A stretch of DNA of 64,000 nt from JALYOK01 sp963840785 (GTDB taxonomy: Bacteria > Pseudomonadota > Gammaproteobacteria > Burkholderiales > JALYOK01), in contig CAWJAF010000001.1 in assembly GCA_963840785.1 (NCBI GenBank), positions 79,128 to 143,127 on the forward strand, in the 5' to 3' direction. Under the pieces are notes generated by a model, which saw only the letters and a program-made list of their open reading frames with translations, was not told the origin of the DNA and did no database searches. The position numbers and the translations under genes were made by a program. Below, piece after piece: positions 1 through 9,464 of the stretch. Every line of letters begins with the position of its first letter. The first letter of the stretch is position 1.

Positions 1-2996
1 ATGTATTCCGACACCTTGTGGCCGGGCAATTGGCCGCCCTCGCCGGGCTTCGCGCCCTGCGCCATTTTGATTTGAATCTGGTCGGCGCTCGCGAGATATT
101 CCGCCGTGACGCCAAAGCGTCCCGACGCGACTTGCTTAATTTTTGAGCGTAGCGAATCACCTACTTTCAGCTCAATATCTTTTGCGACGCGGTCTTTGCC
201 GATGCGCGACTGCAGCGATTCTCCCGCCTTAATCAACTCATAGCGCCGCGCGTCTTCGCCGCCCTCGCCGGTGTTGGACTTGCCGCCGATGCGGTTCATT
301 GCGACGGCAAGCGTGGTGTGGGCTTCGGTTGAAATTGAGCCGAGTGACATCGCGCCGGTAGCGAAACGTTTGACGATTTCTTTTGCGGATTCGACTTCTT
401 CAATCGGAATGGGCGCGCCGGCGGACTTGATGTCAAACAGGCCGCGGAAGGTCATGTGGCGCTGCGACTGATCGTTGATGATCTTCGCGTATTCTTTGTA
501 CGTCGCGTAGCTATTTTGCTTGGTCGAGTGCTGCAACTTGGCGATGGAATCCGGCGTCCACATATGCTCTTCGCCACGCACGCGGAAAGCATATTCGCCG
601 CCGGCGTCCAACGCTGAAGTCAACACTGGATCTTCGCTGTAGGCGAGGCTGTGTACACGCACCGCTTCTTCAGCGACTTGCTCGATGCCGATGCCTTCGA
701 TGTTGCTGGCGGTGCCGGTGAAATATTTCGCGATGAACGGGCTATTCAGGCCGATCGCCTCGAAAATCTGCGCGCCGCAATAGGATTGATAGGTCGAGAT
801 GCCCATCTTCGACATGACTTTGTACAAACCTTTGCCGATCGCCTTGGTAAATTTCTTCGCGCCGTCTTTCTTGCCTTCGGCCATGGCCTCGACTGTGTCG
901 AACGCGAGCCACGGGCAAATGGCTTCCGCACCGTAACCGGCGAGTAGCGCAAAGTGATGGACTTCACGCGCGGAACCGGTATCAACGACCAGGCCAGTGC
1001 TGGTGCGCAAACCCGCGCGAACCAAATGATGATGCACGCCGGCGCATGCAAGTAGTGCAGGAATCGGAATGCATTTTGCATTGACCGTGCGATCACTCAG
1101 GATCAGCACGTTGTAGCCCTCTTTCACCGCTTTTTCCGCACTCACACAGAGTTTGGAAATGGCGGCTTCCATACCCGCCGCCGCTTCGCTGATGGGATAA
1201 CAAATGTCGAGGACTAGCGCGCGAAACTTGCCCTGCGTTGCCTTATCGATTTGCTTTAATTTTTCCAGATCGTCCAAACCCAGCACCGGCTGGCTGACTT
1301 CTAGGCGTAGTGGTGGATCGGTTTCATCAATACCAAGCAGATTCGGTTTCGGGCCGATGAACGACACCAGCGACATGACAATCTCTTCGCGAATCGGATC
1401 GATCGGGGGATTGGTCACTTGCGCAAACAGCTGCTTGAAATAGTTGTAAAGCGGTTTGAGCTTGTTCGACAACACCGGCAGTGCGGCATCATTGCCCATG
1501 GAGCCGGTGGATTCTTCGCCCGCAGTCGCCATGGGCTGCAGAATGAACTTGATGTCTTCTTGGGTATAGCCAAAGGCTTGTTGTTGATCCAGTAATGCCT
1601 CGGAGAGCCGCGTGGATATTGGGCCTGCGGGCAAGTCATCAAGAAAATAACGCGACTTCTCGATCCATTCACGATAGGGTTTCGCGCCGGCGAGTTCGGC
1701 TTTTAGCTCCGCGTCATCGATGATGCGGCCTTTTTCCAGGTCGATCAGCAACATTTTGCCGGGCTGCAAACGCCACTTCTTAATAATTTTTTCTTGCGGA
1801 ATGTCGAGCACGCCCATTTCGGAGGCCATTAACACCATGCCGTCATCGGTTACAAGGTAGCGCGCGGGGCGCAAGCCGTTGCGATCGAGTGTGGCACCAA
1901 TTTGACGACCATCAGTAAAGGCGACCGCAGCAGGGCCGTCCCACGGCTCTTGCAGCGCCGCGTGATATTCGTAAAACGCGCGGCGGCTTTCGTCCATCAG
2001 CGGATTATTGGCCCAGGCTTCCGGGATCAACATCATCATGGCGTGGGCAAGCGAATAGCCGCCCATCACCAAAAGCTCCAGCGCGTTATCGAAGCCCGCC
2101 GAATCGCTTTGCTCTTCCGGAATGAGCGGCCAAATTTTTTCCAGGTCGTCGCCGAGGAGCGTGGAACGAATTGCCGCGTGCCGCGCGGTCATCCAATTGA
2201 CGTTACCGCGCAAGGTGTTGATCTCACCGTTGTGCGCGATCATACGGAACGGATGGGCCAGTTCCCAACTCGGGAAGGTGTTCGTGGAAAAACGTTGATG
2301 CACCAGCGCCAATCCGGAAGTTAGCGCGGGGTCTTGTAAATCGAGATAGTATTCCCCAACTTGGCTCGCCAGCAGCATGCCTTTATAGACAATCGTGCGC
2401 GAGGACATCGAGGCGATGTAGAACATCTTGCCGTCCGTCAAACCGAGGCCGCGAATTTTGTGTTGAATGCGCTTGTGTAAGATAAATAGCTTACGTTCGA
2501 AGGCATCTTGATCTTTGCAACCCGAACCGCGCGCAACAAAAAGCTGCCGCACGACCGGCTCGCAAGCCTTAACGCCCACACCTAATCCTGAGTTATCCAC
2601 CGGCACATCACGCCAGCCGATGATGGATTGACCTTCGTCCTTGATGAAGTCAGTGATTACTTGCTCGCACTTTGAGCGGCTCTCGGTCTGTCTGGGCAAA
2701 AACAACATCGCAACGCCGTAAGTGCCAACGGCGGGCAAATTCAAGCCGATCGTCGCGACTTCGCGGCGCAAATAAGCATCCGGAATTTGCAGCAAAATGC
2801 CCGAACCGTCACCCATTAACGCGTCGGCACCCGTCGCGCCGCGATGTGTCAAATTTGTCAAGATACGCAAACCTTGCGCAACGATGTCGTGGCTCTTTTT
2901 GCCATCGATATTGGCGATAAAGCCAACACCGCAGGCATCGTGCTCATTGCGGGGATCGTACAGGCCCTGTTGTTTCGGTAACGCTGGGTAATTCAC
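1..2996 (-). CDS. gltB: Glutamate synthase (NADPH) large subunit, 5' part
   Basis: Class II glutamine amidotransferase and glutamate-forming synthase that makes two glutamates from glutamine and 2-oxoglutarate in the cytoplasm. The frame is open without a stop for 998 codons and runs off the left edge, so about the C-terminal third is missing. Translation starts at GTG 2996, preceded by AGAGG. The first residues MNYPALPKQQ lead to C22 in DACGVGF, the expected N-terminal nucleophile cysteine exposed by propeptide removal. Near the window edge it reads AEYLASADQIQIKMAQGAKP and GEGGQLPGHKV, typical of the FMN/Fe-S synthase domain. gltB is often found near aroKB in Betaproteobacteria; here a lipoprotein gene separates them. 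The family assignment is secure. Confidence 0.95.
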   Translation of the reverse strand, partial: MNYPALPKQQGLYDPRNEHDACGVGFIANIDGKKSHDIVAQGLRILTNLTHRGATGADALMGDGSGILLQIPDAYLRREVATIGLNLPAVGTYGVAMLFLPRQTESRSKCEQVITDFIKDEGQSIIGWRDVPVDNSGLGVGVKACEPVVRQLFVARGSGCKDQDAFERKLFILHKRIQHKIRGLGLTDGKMFYIASMSSRTIVYKGMLLASQVGEYYLDLQDPALTSGLALVHQRFSTNTFPSWELAHPFRMIAHNGEINTLRGNVNWMTARHAAIRSTLLGDDLEKIWPLIPEEQSDSAGFDNALELLVMGGYSLAHAMMMLIPEAWANNPLMDESRRAFYEYHAALQEPWDGPAAVAFTDGRQIGATLDRNGLRPARYLVTDDGMVLMASEMGVLDIPQEKIIKKWRLQPGKMLLIDLEKGRIIDDAELKAELAGAKPYREWIEKSRYFLDDLPAGPISTRLSEALLDQQQAFGYTQEDIKFILQPMATAGEESTGSMGNDAALPVLSNKLKPLYNYFKQLFAQVTNPPIDPIREEIVMSLVSFIGPKPNLLGIDETDPPLRLEVSQPVLGLDDLEKLKQIDKATQGKFRALVLDICYPISEAAAGMEAAISKLCVSAEKAVKEGYNVLILSDRTVNAKCIPIPALLACAGVHHHLVRAGLRTSTGLVVDTGSAREVHHFALLAGYGAEAICPWLAFDTVEAMAEGKKDGAKKFTKAIGKGLYKVMSKMGISTYQSYCGAQIFEAIGLNSPFIAKYFTGTASNIEGIGIEQVAEEAVRVHSLAYSEDPVLTSALDAGGEYAFRVRGEEHMWTPDSIAKLQHSTKQNSYATYKEYAKIINDQSQRHMTFRGLFDIKSAGAPIPIEEVESAKEIVKRFATGAMSLGSISTEAHTTLAVAMNRIGGKSNTGEGGEDARRYELIKAGESLQSRIGKDRVAKDIELKVGDSLRSKIKQVASGRFGVTAEYLASADQIQIKMAQGAKPGEGGQLPGHKVSEY

Positions 2997-3328
2997 GGCT
3001 AACCTCTTGCGGATACTGTGTTTTAAATCAATCGCTTATAAATTCGTCGGCCCTCGCTTGAGAGGCCTAAATTCAGGCTTCAAAATCAGAGCGAAAGTCT
3101 CTAAGTTTAACTTCAAGCAAGGTGCGTCGCAATCACTTTTGCCCCACGTACCGCGAGGAATGACGGCCAACAAAAAAATTTGCCAGATGTTTTCCTGTCA
3201 AGTAGAATTAACAAAGTTTCACAAGTACCTATTGCATAAATATAAAATCTAGGTTTTAATCCGATCTGCCAAGCGCTGTGTTTTTCAACTTATAACATTT
3301 ATTTAAAGTAATTATTAGGAGTGCTGCC
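2997..3328. other. Intergenic region between divergent gltB and lipoprotein gene
   Basis: About 330 bp between two divergently read genes, so it should hold both promoters. I see no convincing gene. An AT-rich stretch around 3280-3315 just before the lipoprotein start is the likeliest promoter area. A fragment CCGCGAGGAATGACGGC near 3160 resembles part of the longer inverted repeats found at 11796 and 21601, perhaps a decayed copy. Confidence 0.4.
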
Positions 3329-5476
3329 TTGCCTACGCTGCCCATCGCCCGCTTTTTATCAATAGCTAATCTTTTGATCGTAGTTTCTTTTCTGGCCGCG
3401 CTATCGGCCTGCGGTGGTGGTGGAACTAAATCCGCCGAAGGTGCTCCTGGAACGCCCGGTACGCCCGGGACTCCAGTACCAATAAAGGTAGCGATGCTCT
3501 CTTTGTCCCTCACCGATCCGACTACAGGACAAGCCAAAAGCTCAATTTCCAGTAACAGTCCCGCACTGGTCACAGCAACCGTAAAAAAAGCGGATGGAAG
3601 TGCGGCTGATGGTGTTGTCGTCACATTTTCCACCGATGGGGCTTTGGCAACGCTAACGCCTGCTTCAGGAACGGCACTTACCGATGGGAATGGCATCGCG
3701 ACAGTCACCCTAAGCGCATCGAACACCGCATCAAGTGGGGCAGCGAACATTGATGCGAGAGCGCAGGTCGGAACAGAAGAGGCAAGCGGAGCCACTGCGT
3801 TCGCTATCGGCGCGACCAATGTTACGTTGAGTAATCCACTTACGATTGGTGTCGGAAGTACATCCCTTTCCGCATTTGGAACAACCAGCGTAAGCGTTCA
3901 AGTTCTAACTGGTGGGGTATTGTTTACCACACCGCTATCTGTCAGCTTTAGCTCTGGATGCGCTGCGAGTGGAAAAGCCGAATTAACGACATCGGTTACT
4001 ACAGTAAATGGTGTTGCTACGGCTTCTTACCGAGATAAGGGCTGTTCCGGACTCGATACGATTACAGCGACTCTGAGTGGGATTGCCGCGACATCTTCAG
4101 CCACTATTACGGTGTTAGCGCCCAACACCGGCGCAATACAATTTGTAGCGGCTAATCCGGCCCAGATTACCCTAAAGGGGACGGGCGGCGCGGGGTTGTC
4201 GGAAACCTCCGAAGTGAGGTTTAAAGTGTTGGATGTGGGTGGAAATCCCGTCGGCGGCAAAACAGTTAACTTTACGTTAAGCACCACAGTCGGTGGTGTT
4301 TCGTTGACGTCAACGTCGGCTGTATCAGATCCAACAACCGGCGAGGTCGTTACCAACGTCATCGCAGGAACGGTTAGCACACCTGTTCGCGTCCTTGCGA
4401 CGACGACAAATAACGTGAATGCTCAACTGGCAACTCAGTCCGATCAACTGACAATTACGACTGGCGTACCGACGCAAACTGCGTTTTCCGTTTCTGCGAC
4501 GACACTAAATATTGAGGGCTGGGATTTTGACGGGATCAATACAACGATAAACGCACGCTTGGCCGATCACTTCGGTAATCCGCCCCCTGGCGGCACGGTC
4601 GTCAATTTCATTTCGGAGGGTGCGAAGGTAAATGGGACTTGCTCGACGTCAGCTTCCGGCGCCACGATCGAAGGCGGAACCTGTTCGGTACTCTTCACCA
4701 GCCAAACTCTAAGGCCCACCAATGGCCGCGTTTCTGTTCTGGCGTATGCCGTTGGCGAAGAAGGATTTACGGACTTAAACGGCAACGGGATAGTCGATCA
4801 ACGATCGGAACTCGTTGATTCCAACTTTACAAGTACGGTTGGTTACGGCGAGGCTTTCGTCGACTTCAATGAGAATAATAGCCGAGATGAAACGACCGAG
4901 CCTTTCGTAGACTTCGATTCGAATGGCGCTTTCCTTTTACCCGCCGCCGATCCTGCGTCAGCACTGTACAAAGGCATTTTGTGCCTAGAATCATCCGGTT
5001 TGTGTGACGCAAGCAAGACCTTGCATCTGCGACAAACAATGGTAATCGTCCTTTCGGGATCGGATCCTTACATATCAACGGATTTTGACCCAGGGTCGGC
5101 TATAGACCTTACTACAGGATCCAGAGACGTCAGCTTCAGAATTTCAGACCTCCATGGCAATGCGTTACCGTCAGGTACCACAATTTCGTTCGGCACCAAG
5201 AATACCGATCTCGTGTTCTCTTCTGGCGCACTTACGGTGGGAAATACAACGGCCTGCCTGAGCAAAGCCAACCATGAGTCGCTGGGATTTTTGATTACTC
5301 CAGGGATTGCACAGCCGGACTATTGCCCGCTGCTGGCAAATAGCCCCGGCACGTTTGATTACTCGGCGACCATTAAGAGCCCAACTACCGCGACGGATCC
5401 GACAGGCCAGTTAACTCTAACAATAAAGACCCCAAGTGGCCGCTCAATTACTTATGCGTTTACGACTTTCCTCTGA
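3329..5476 (+). CDS. Lipoprotein with bacterial Ig-like (Big-1) repeats
   Basis: A 715-residue probable surface lipoprotein. Translation starts at TTG 3329 behind TAGGAG. Residues 1-28 form a lipoprotein signal ending in the lipobox L-S-A-C (C28), followed by a glycine run and a short GAPGTPGTPGTP collagen-like linker. The rest is a series of beta-rich repeats with invasin/intimin-type Ig signatures such as ADGVVVTFSTDG, LTDGNGIATVTLSA and GNPVGGKTVNFTLST. Around residues 480-540 come Asp/Asn loops (DLNGNGIVD, DFNENNSRDE, DFDSNGAF) that look like calcium-binding EF-hand or dockerin-type loops. It is read opposite to its neighbours aroB and gltB and ends in its own terminator, so it is probably an independent insertion. 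A role in adhesion or matrix is inferred only. Confidence 0.75.
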   Translation: MPTLPIARFLSIANLLIVVSFLAALSACGGGGTKSAEGAPGTPGTPGTPVPIKVAMLSLSLTDPTTGQAKSSISSNSPALVTATVKKADGSAADGVVVTFSTDGALATLTPASGTALTDGNGIATVTLSASNTASSGAANIDARAQVGTEEASGATAFAIGATNVTLSNPLTIGVGSTSLSAFGTTSVSVQVLTGGVLFTTPLSVSFSSGCAASGKAELTTSVTTVNGVATASYRDKGCSGLDTITATLSGIAATSSATITVLAPNTGAIQFVAANPAQITLKGTGGAGLSETSEVRFKVLDVGGNPVGGKTVNFTLSTTVGGVSLTSTSAVSDPTTGEVVTNVIAGTVSTPVRVLATTTNNVNAQLATQSDQLTITTGVPTQTAFSVSATTLNIEGWDFDGINTTINARLADHFGNPPPGGTVVNFISEGAKVNGTCSTSASGATIEGGTCSVLFTSQTLRPTNGRVSVLAYAVGEEGFTDLNGNGIVDQRSELVDSNFTSTVGYGEAFVDFNENNSRDETTEPFVDFDSNGAFLLPAADPASALYKGILCLESSGLCDASKTLHLRQTMVIVLSGSDPYISTDFDPGSAIDLTTGSRDVSFRISDLHGNALPSGTTISFGTKNTDLVFSSGALTVGNTTACLSKANHESLGFLITPGIAQPDYCPLLANSPGTFDYSATIKSPTTATDPTGQLTLTIKTPSGRSITYAFTTFL

Positions 5477-5480
5477 TCGA

Positions 5481-5522
5481 AATTGGTTCGCCGTCTGATC
5501 GTACGGCGAACCAATTTTTATT
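5481..5522 (+). terminator. Rho-independent terminator of the lipoprotein gene
   Basis: A perfect 14-bp inverted repeat, AATTGGTTCGCCGT (5481-5494) with its complement at 5503-5516, has an 8-nt loop and is followed by a T-rich run. It starts 4 bases after the lipoprotein stop and touches the aroB stop codon at 5521-5523, so it may also serve aroB from the other side, although the T tract there is weaker. Confidence 0.9.
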
Positions 5523-6604
5523 AGAACGGAGTTGTCCCGAGTACTTTCGACAAAATACTTTCTGGAACGGAATTCTCGTTGTAGGCGGCGCCTAACCCGG
5601 TAAGCAATATGAAATTTAGCCTACCGGACGATACCTTTTTATCGTATTGCATGTGGGACACGTATCCCGCCGATCCTAAATCTGGTGGAACAACCGGCAG
5701 ACCCGCGGCGACTAGTAATGCCTCAGCTCGGCCCCTTTCCTTTTTTTCTAAACCGCCAATTTCAATTGACGTTGACATGGCAAGCATAATTCCCATAGCT
5801 ACCGCCTCACCATGTAACCACTTGCTGTAACCCGTGGCCGTCTCAATTGCGTGGCCGAAACGTGTGCCCCAAATTCAAAATCGCGCGGATGCCGGTTTCT
5901 TTTTCATCCTGCGCGACAACCTCCGCTTTGTTCCGACACGATTCGTAAATTGCGTGGATGAGCGCATCCGGTTCTCGCGCCATAACTCGTTCGATATTTG
6001 CTTCGAGCCATTCAAAAAACGGTAGGTCTCGGATTAATCCATACTTGATGACTTCAGCCATACCAGCCGAGAATTCGCGATTGGGTAGTGTATTCAGTAG
6101 ATCGGTATCGGCTAAAACCAGCTTCGGTTGATAAAACGCGCCAACCATATTCTTGCCCTGCGGATGGTTGATTGCGGTTTTGCCACCGACGGCGGAATCT
6201 ACTTGCGCGAGTAGCGTCGTTGGAATTTGAATATAAGGCGCGCCACGTTGGTAGGTTGCTGCGGCAAAGCCGGTCATATCGCCGACCACGCCGCCGCCGA
6301 GGGCAATCAGCGTCGTCTTGCGCTCGCATCTTTTTTCGATGAGCTGATCGTAGATTAGATTGAGCGTTTGCCAGTTTTTGTGAATTTCGCCATCGGGCAA
6401 CACGATCGAGAAATTTTCCACACCAGCGGCCGTGAGGGAATTTTGTAGTCTTTCCGCATAAAGTGGCGCAACAGTTGTGTTGGTGACGATTACGGCGCGA
6501 TTTTGCGCGAGGTGCGGTGTAATTAAATCGGCGCGTTCCAGCAGGCCGGGCCCAATGTGAATGGGATAGGGCTGATCTTTAATATTTACAGTGAGTGTGC
6601 GCAT
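5521..6604 (-). CDS. aroB: 3-dehydroquinate synthase, frameshifted near the C-terminus
   Basis: Second enzyme of the shikimate pathway: NAD- and metal-dependent cyclisation of DAHP to 3-dehydroquinate. Start ATG 6604 gives MRTLTVNIKDQPYPIHIGPG. The core carries GGGVVGDMTGFAAATYQRG, IPTTLLAQVDSAVGGKTAIN and AGMAEVIKYGL. The reading frame breaks after NLGHTF at about 5858-5860. With one T removed, the family motif HTFGHAIE is restored and the protein continues through HGEAVAMGIMLA to the stop at 5521, giving a normal length near 360 residues. Because aroB is normally essential for aromatic amino acid synthesis and the break lies in a TTT run, a sequencing indel is the simpler reading. It lies 28 bp downstream of aroK and is probably co-transcribed with it. 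Confidence 0.93.
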
Positions 6605-6632
6605 GATTCGGGCCAAATCCATCGACCAAAGA

Positions 6633-7148
6633 TTATAGCCGAGCGAGTTCGCGTTCGAGGTGACGCACCAATTTTTGCACGTTCTGCTCGCCGGTATCGG
6701 CAATTAGGTGGGCGATCTCACTATAAAGCGGATCGCGCTGCGTGAGTAGTTCCTGCAAGCGCGCGCGGGGATTTTCGGTTTGTAGCAAGGGTCGGTTTTT
6801 GTCGTTGCGCGTTCGTCGCCAAAGGTCGTCGGTGCTTGCGCGCAGGTAAACAACCGTGCCACGGCTGTGCAGCGCGTGCCGATTGACGTCGCGCAAAATT
6901 ACGCCGCCACCGGTGGCGAGAACGATGCCATTTTCCTGGGTAAGCTCCTCAATTGCGAGCTCTTCGCGTGCGCGAAATCCGGCCTCGCCTTCGAGTTCGA
7001 AAATAACCGCAACTTTGACGCCCGTTCGCTTTTCAATCTCTTGATCGGAATCGACGAAACGCTTGCCTAGATGTTTGGCGAGCAGTTTGCCCACAGTCGT
7101 TTTCCCTGCGCCCATGAGCCCAACTAAGAAAATGTTTTCTGTCGGCAT
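6633..7148 (-). CDS. aroK: Shikimate kinase
   Basis: Phosphorylates shikimate with ATP in the chorismate pathway. The 171-residue protein has a P-loop G-L-M-G-A-G-K-T-T at residues 10-18, the DSD shikimate-binding segment near residue 33, the ATGGG loop near residue 80 and the lid region RNDKNRPLLQ. Length and motifs are standard for AroK. aroB follows after 28 bp, the usual aroKB pair. thiC lies upstream on the same strand with a 125-bp gap, so aroK may have its own promoter there. Confidence 0.96.
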   Translation of the reverse strand: MPTENIFLVGLMGAGKTTVGKLLAKHLGKRFVDSDQEIEKRTGVKVAVIFELEGEAGFRAREELAIEELTQENGIVLATGGGVILRDVNRHALHSRGTVVYLRASTDDLWRRTRNDKNRPLLQTENPRARLQELLTQRDPLYSEIAHLIADTGEQNVQKLVRHLERELARL

Positions 7149-7273
7149 GCACCACCATTATCCAAATAAAACCGGCCGGATCAAGTTGATCAAAGCCGGA
7201 GTGGTAAGGATAACAAAAGTGAAATGTCTACGTTATTATTCGCGCAAGAAAAAACGATAACGATGGGCAAAGG

Positions 7274-9145
7274 CTAAGCCCGCCGATATATTTCCGCACC
7301 CTGCTGAACGAATTCCGCGGATTTTTCTTCCATCCCTTTTTCCAGCGCAGCCTTTTCGTCGACGCCTTGCTTCGCCGCGTAGTCGCGCACATCCTGGGTG
7401 ATTTTCATCGAACAAAAATGCGGGCCGCACATCGAGCAAAAATGCGCGAGTTTGGCGCCGTCTTGCGGTAGCGTTTCGTCATGGAATTGCTTCGCTTTAT
7501 CGGGATCGAGGCCGAGGTTGAACTGATCGTCCCAACGGAATTCGAAGCGCGCTTTTGACAGCGCGTTGTCGCGAATCTGCGCGCCGGGATGGCCTTTGGC
7601 CAAGTCGGCTGCATGGGCAGCGATTTTGTAGGTGATGATGCCGTCTTTGACGTCGTCTTTGTCGGGCAAACCCAAGTGTTCTTTCGGCGTGACGTAGCAC
7701 AGCATCGCCGTGCCGTACCAGCCGATCATCGCCGCGCCGATGCCGCTGGTGATGTGGTCGTAGCCCGGCGCGATGTCGGTGGTGAGCGGGCCGAGCGTAT
7801 AAAACGGCGCTTCGCCGCAATGCTCCAATTGCAAATCCATATTCTCTTTGATCATGTGCATCGGCACGTGGCCAGGGCCTTCGATCATGGTTTGCACGTC
7901 GTGCTTCCAAGCGATTTGCGTGAGTTCGCCCAGGGTTTTCAGCTCGGCAAACTGCGCTTCGTCGTTGGCATCATAAATCGAGCCCGGACGCAGGCCGTCG
8001 CCGAGCGAAAAGCTGACATCGTACGCTTTCATAATCTCGCAAATTTCTTCGAAGCGCGTGTACAGAAAACTTTCTTTGTGATGCGCGAGACACCATTTCG
8101 CCATGATCGATCCGCCGCGCGAGACGATACCCGTCATGCGTTTGGCGGTCATCGGAATGTAGCGCAGCAACACGCCGGCGTGAATCGTGAAGTAATCCAC
8201 GCCCTGTTCCGCTTGCTCGATCAGCGTATCGCGATAAATTTCCCAAGTGAGGTCTTCGGCCTTGCCGTCGACTTTCTCCAGCGCTTGATAAATCGGCACC
8301 GTACCAATTGGCACCGGCGAATTACGGATAATCCATTCGCGAGTTTCGTGGATGTGTTTGCCGGTGGAAAGATCCATCACCGTGTCGCCGCCCCAGCGGA
8401 TCGCCCAAGTCATTTTTTCCACTTCTTCTTGAATGCTCGAGCCTAACGCGGAATTACCGATATTCGCGTTGATCTTCACCAAGAAATTACGCCCGATAAT
8501 CATCGGTTCCGTTTCCGGATGATTGATGTTCGCCGGAATAATCGCGCGGCCGCGCGCCACTTCATCGCGAACGAATTCCGGCGTGATTTGCTTCGGAATG
8601 CTCGCACCAAAATCGTGGCCGGGATGTTGTTTGCGCAATAAATCGCTGAGCAAATCCGTGCGCTGATTTTCGCGGATGGCGATGTATTCCATTTCTGGCG
8701 TCACGATGCCGCGTTTGGCGTAATGCATTTGAGAAACATTTGCGCCCGTTTTCGCGCGGCGCGGCTTGCGATGCAAATTAAAACGCATCGCCGCGAGCGC
8801 CGCATCGTTCAAGCGCTCGACGCCGTATTGCGAACTCGGCCCGCCCAACAATTCCGTATCGCCACGCTGCTCGATCCAAGACTGGCGCAGCGGCGCCAAT
8901 CCAGTTTGAATATCGATTGCGACGCTTGGGTCGGTATAAGGCCCCGAGGTATCGTAAACATAAATCGGCGGATTTTTCTCGACGCCAAAACTTGCTGGCG
9001 TATCGCTTTGCGAAATCTCGCGCATCGGCACGCGCACGCCGGGCAACTTGCCCTCAACATACACTTTGCGCGATTGCGGCAATGGCTTCACCGCTGCCTC
9101 ATCGACATGGGCAGCGCTGGCTAAAAATTTGGGATGGGCGTTCAT
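7274..9145 (-). CDS. thiC: Phosphomethylpyrimidine synthase (HMP-P synthase)
   Basis: Radical-SAM enzyme that converts aminoimidazole ribotide to hydroxymethylpyrimidine phosphate for thiamine synthesis. I chose ATG 9145 (MNAHPKFLAS), which sits behind a strong AAGGAG, over an upstream in-frame start; this gives 623 residues. The C-terminal cluster motif C-S-M-C-G-P-H-F-C is present in HFCSMCGPHFCSM, and signatures such as NIGNSALGSSIQEEVEK and MIEGPGHVPMHMIKEN are intact. A TPP riboswitch lies directly upstream, which agrees with feedback control by thiamine pyrophosphate. No other thi gene is next to it. Confidence 0.97.
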   Translation of the reverse strand: MNAHPKFLASAAHVDEAAVKPLPQSRKVYVEGKLPGVRVPMREISQSDTPASFGVEKNPPIYVYDTSGPYTDPSVAIDIQTGLAPLRQSWIEQRGDTELLGGPSSQYGVERLNDAALAAMRFNLHRKPRRAKTGANVSQMHYAKRGIVTPEMEYIAIRENQRTDLLSDLLRKQHPGHDFGASIPKQITPEFVRDEVARGRAIIPANINHPETEPMIIGRNFLVKINANIGNSALGSSIQEEVEKMTWAIRWGGDTVMDLSTGKHIHETREWIIRNSPVPIGTVPIYQALEKVDGKAEDLTWEIYRDTLIEQAEQGVDYFTIHAGVLLRYIPMTAKRMTGIVSRGGSIMAKWCLAHHKESFLYTRFEEICEIMKAYDVSFSLGDGLRPGSIYDANDEAQFAELKTLGELTQIAWKHDVQTMIEGPGHVPMHMIKENMDLQLEHCGEAPFYTLGPLTTDIAPGYDHITSGIGAAMIGWYGTAMLCYVTPKEHLGLPDKDDVKDGIITYKIAAHAADLAKGHPGAQIRDNALSKARFEFRWDDQFNLGLDPDKAKQFHDETLPQDGAKLAHFCSMCGPHFCSMKITQDVRDYAAKQGVDEKAALEKGMEEKSAEFVQQGAEIYRRA

Positions 9146-9262
9146 TTGCAACTCCTTATAGGTCGAAAGGAGCAAGACATCTTGCTTCCCTACGACGGTA
9201 TGATCCGTATCAGGTTCGAAGGGTTTGTCTCACCAGCTTGCACCGGACCCCCAGCAACAACC
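9146..9262 (-). promoter_or_regulatory. TPP riboswitch (THI element) with Shine-Dalgarno hairpin
   Basis: Read on the minus strand, the leader contains the conserved THI-box parts GGTGAGA, ACCCTTCGAACCTGAT and the closing GTAGGGAAGC (aptamer about 9184-9258). Downstream, CTCCTT (about 9164-9169) can pair with the thiC ribosome-binding site AAGGAG (about 9149-9154) across a 9-nt loop. A competing hairpin AGCAAGA/TCTTGCT (9171-9186) overlaps the end of the aptamer. No terminator with a T-run is seen, so control of translation start is more likely than attenuation. The aptamer is a sequence observation; the switching mechanism is inferred. Confidence 0.93.
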
Positions 9263-9464
9263 TGTCACGTTAGAAGAAAAGCCGTACAAATGCAAGACCT
9301 ACGCACCCCGCCGCGGCGTTCGATCGGCAAAAACCGTCTAAAGATGGCATAATCCTTCGGGGGTTACGAGAGGTAACGCTTCTTTCGGCAAATATCCGAG
9401 GGAATTGATATTCTCGAACAAGAATCCTCCGTGCTCTCGCCGATTGTTTGACTAGGGAGATTTC

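Noticed and set aside
7589..8446. A 285-codon open frame on the plus strand inside thiC
   Set aside because: It is the antisense of thiC; the product is rich in Arg/His/Val with no domain, as expected for a shadow frame in GC-rich coding DNA.
9420..9464. GCCGATTG at about 9438 as a sigma28 (flagellar) -10 box for the chemoreceptor
   Set aside because: The matching -35 position fits TAAAGTTT at only about three of eight bases, so the hit is not above chance.
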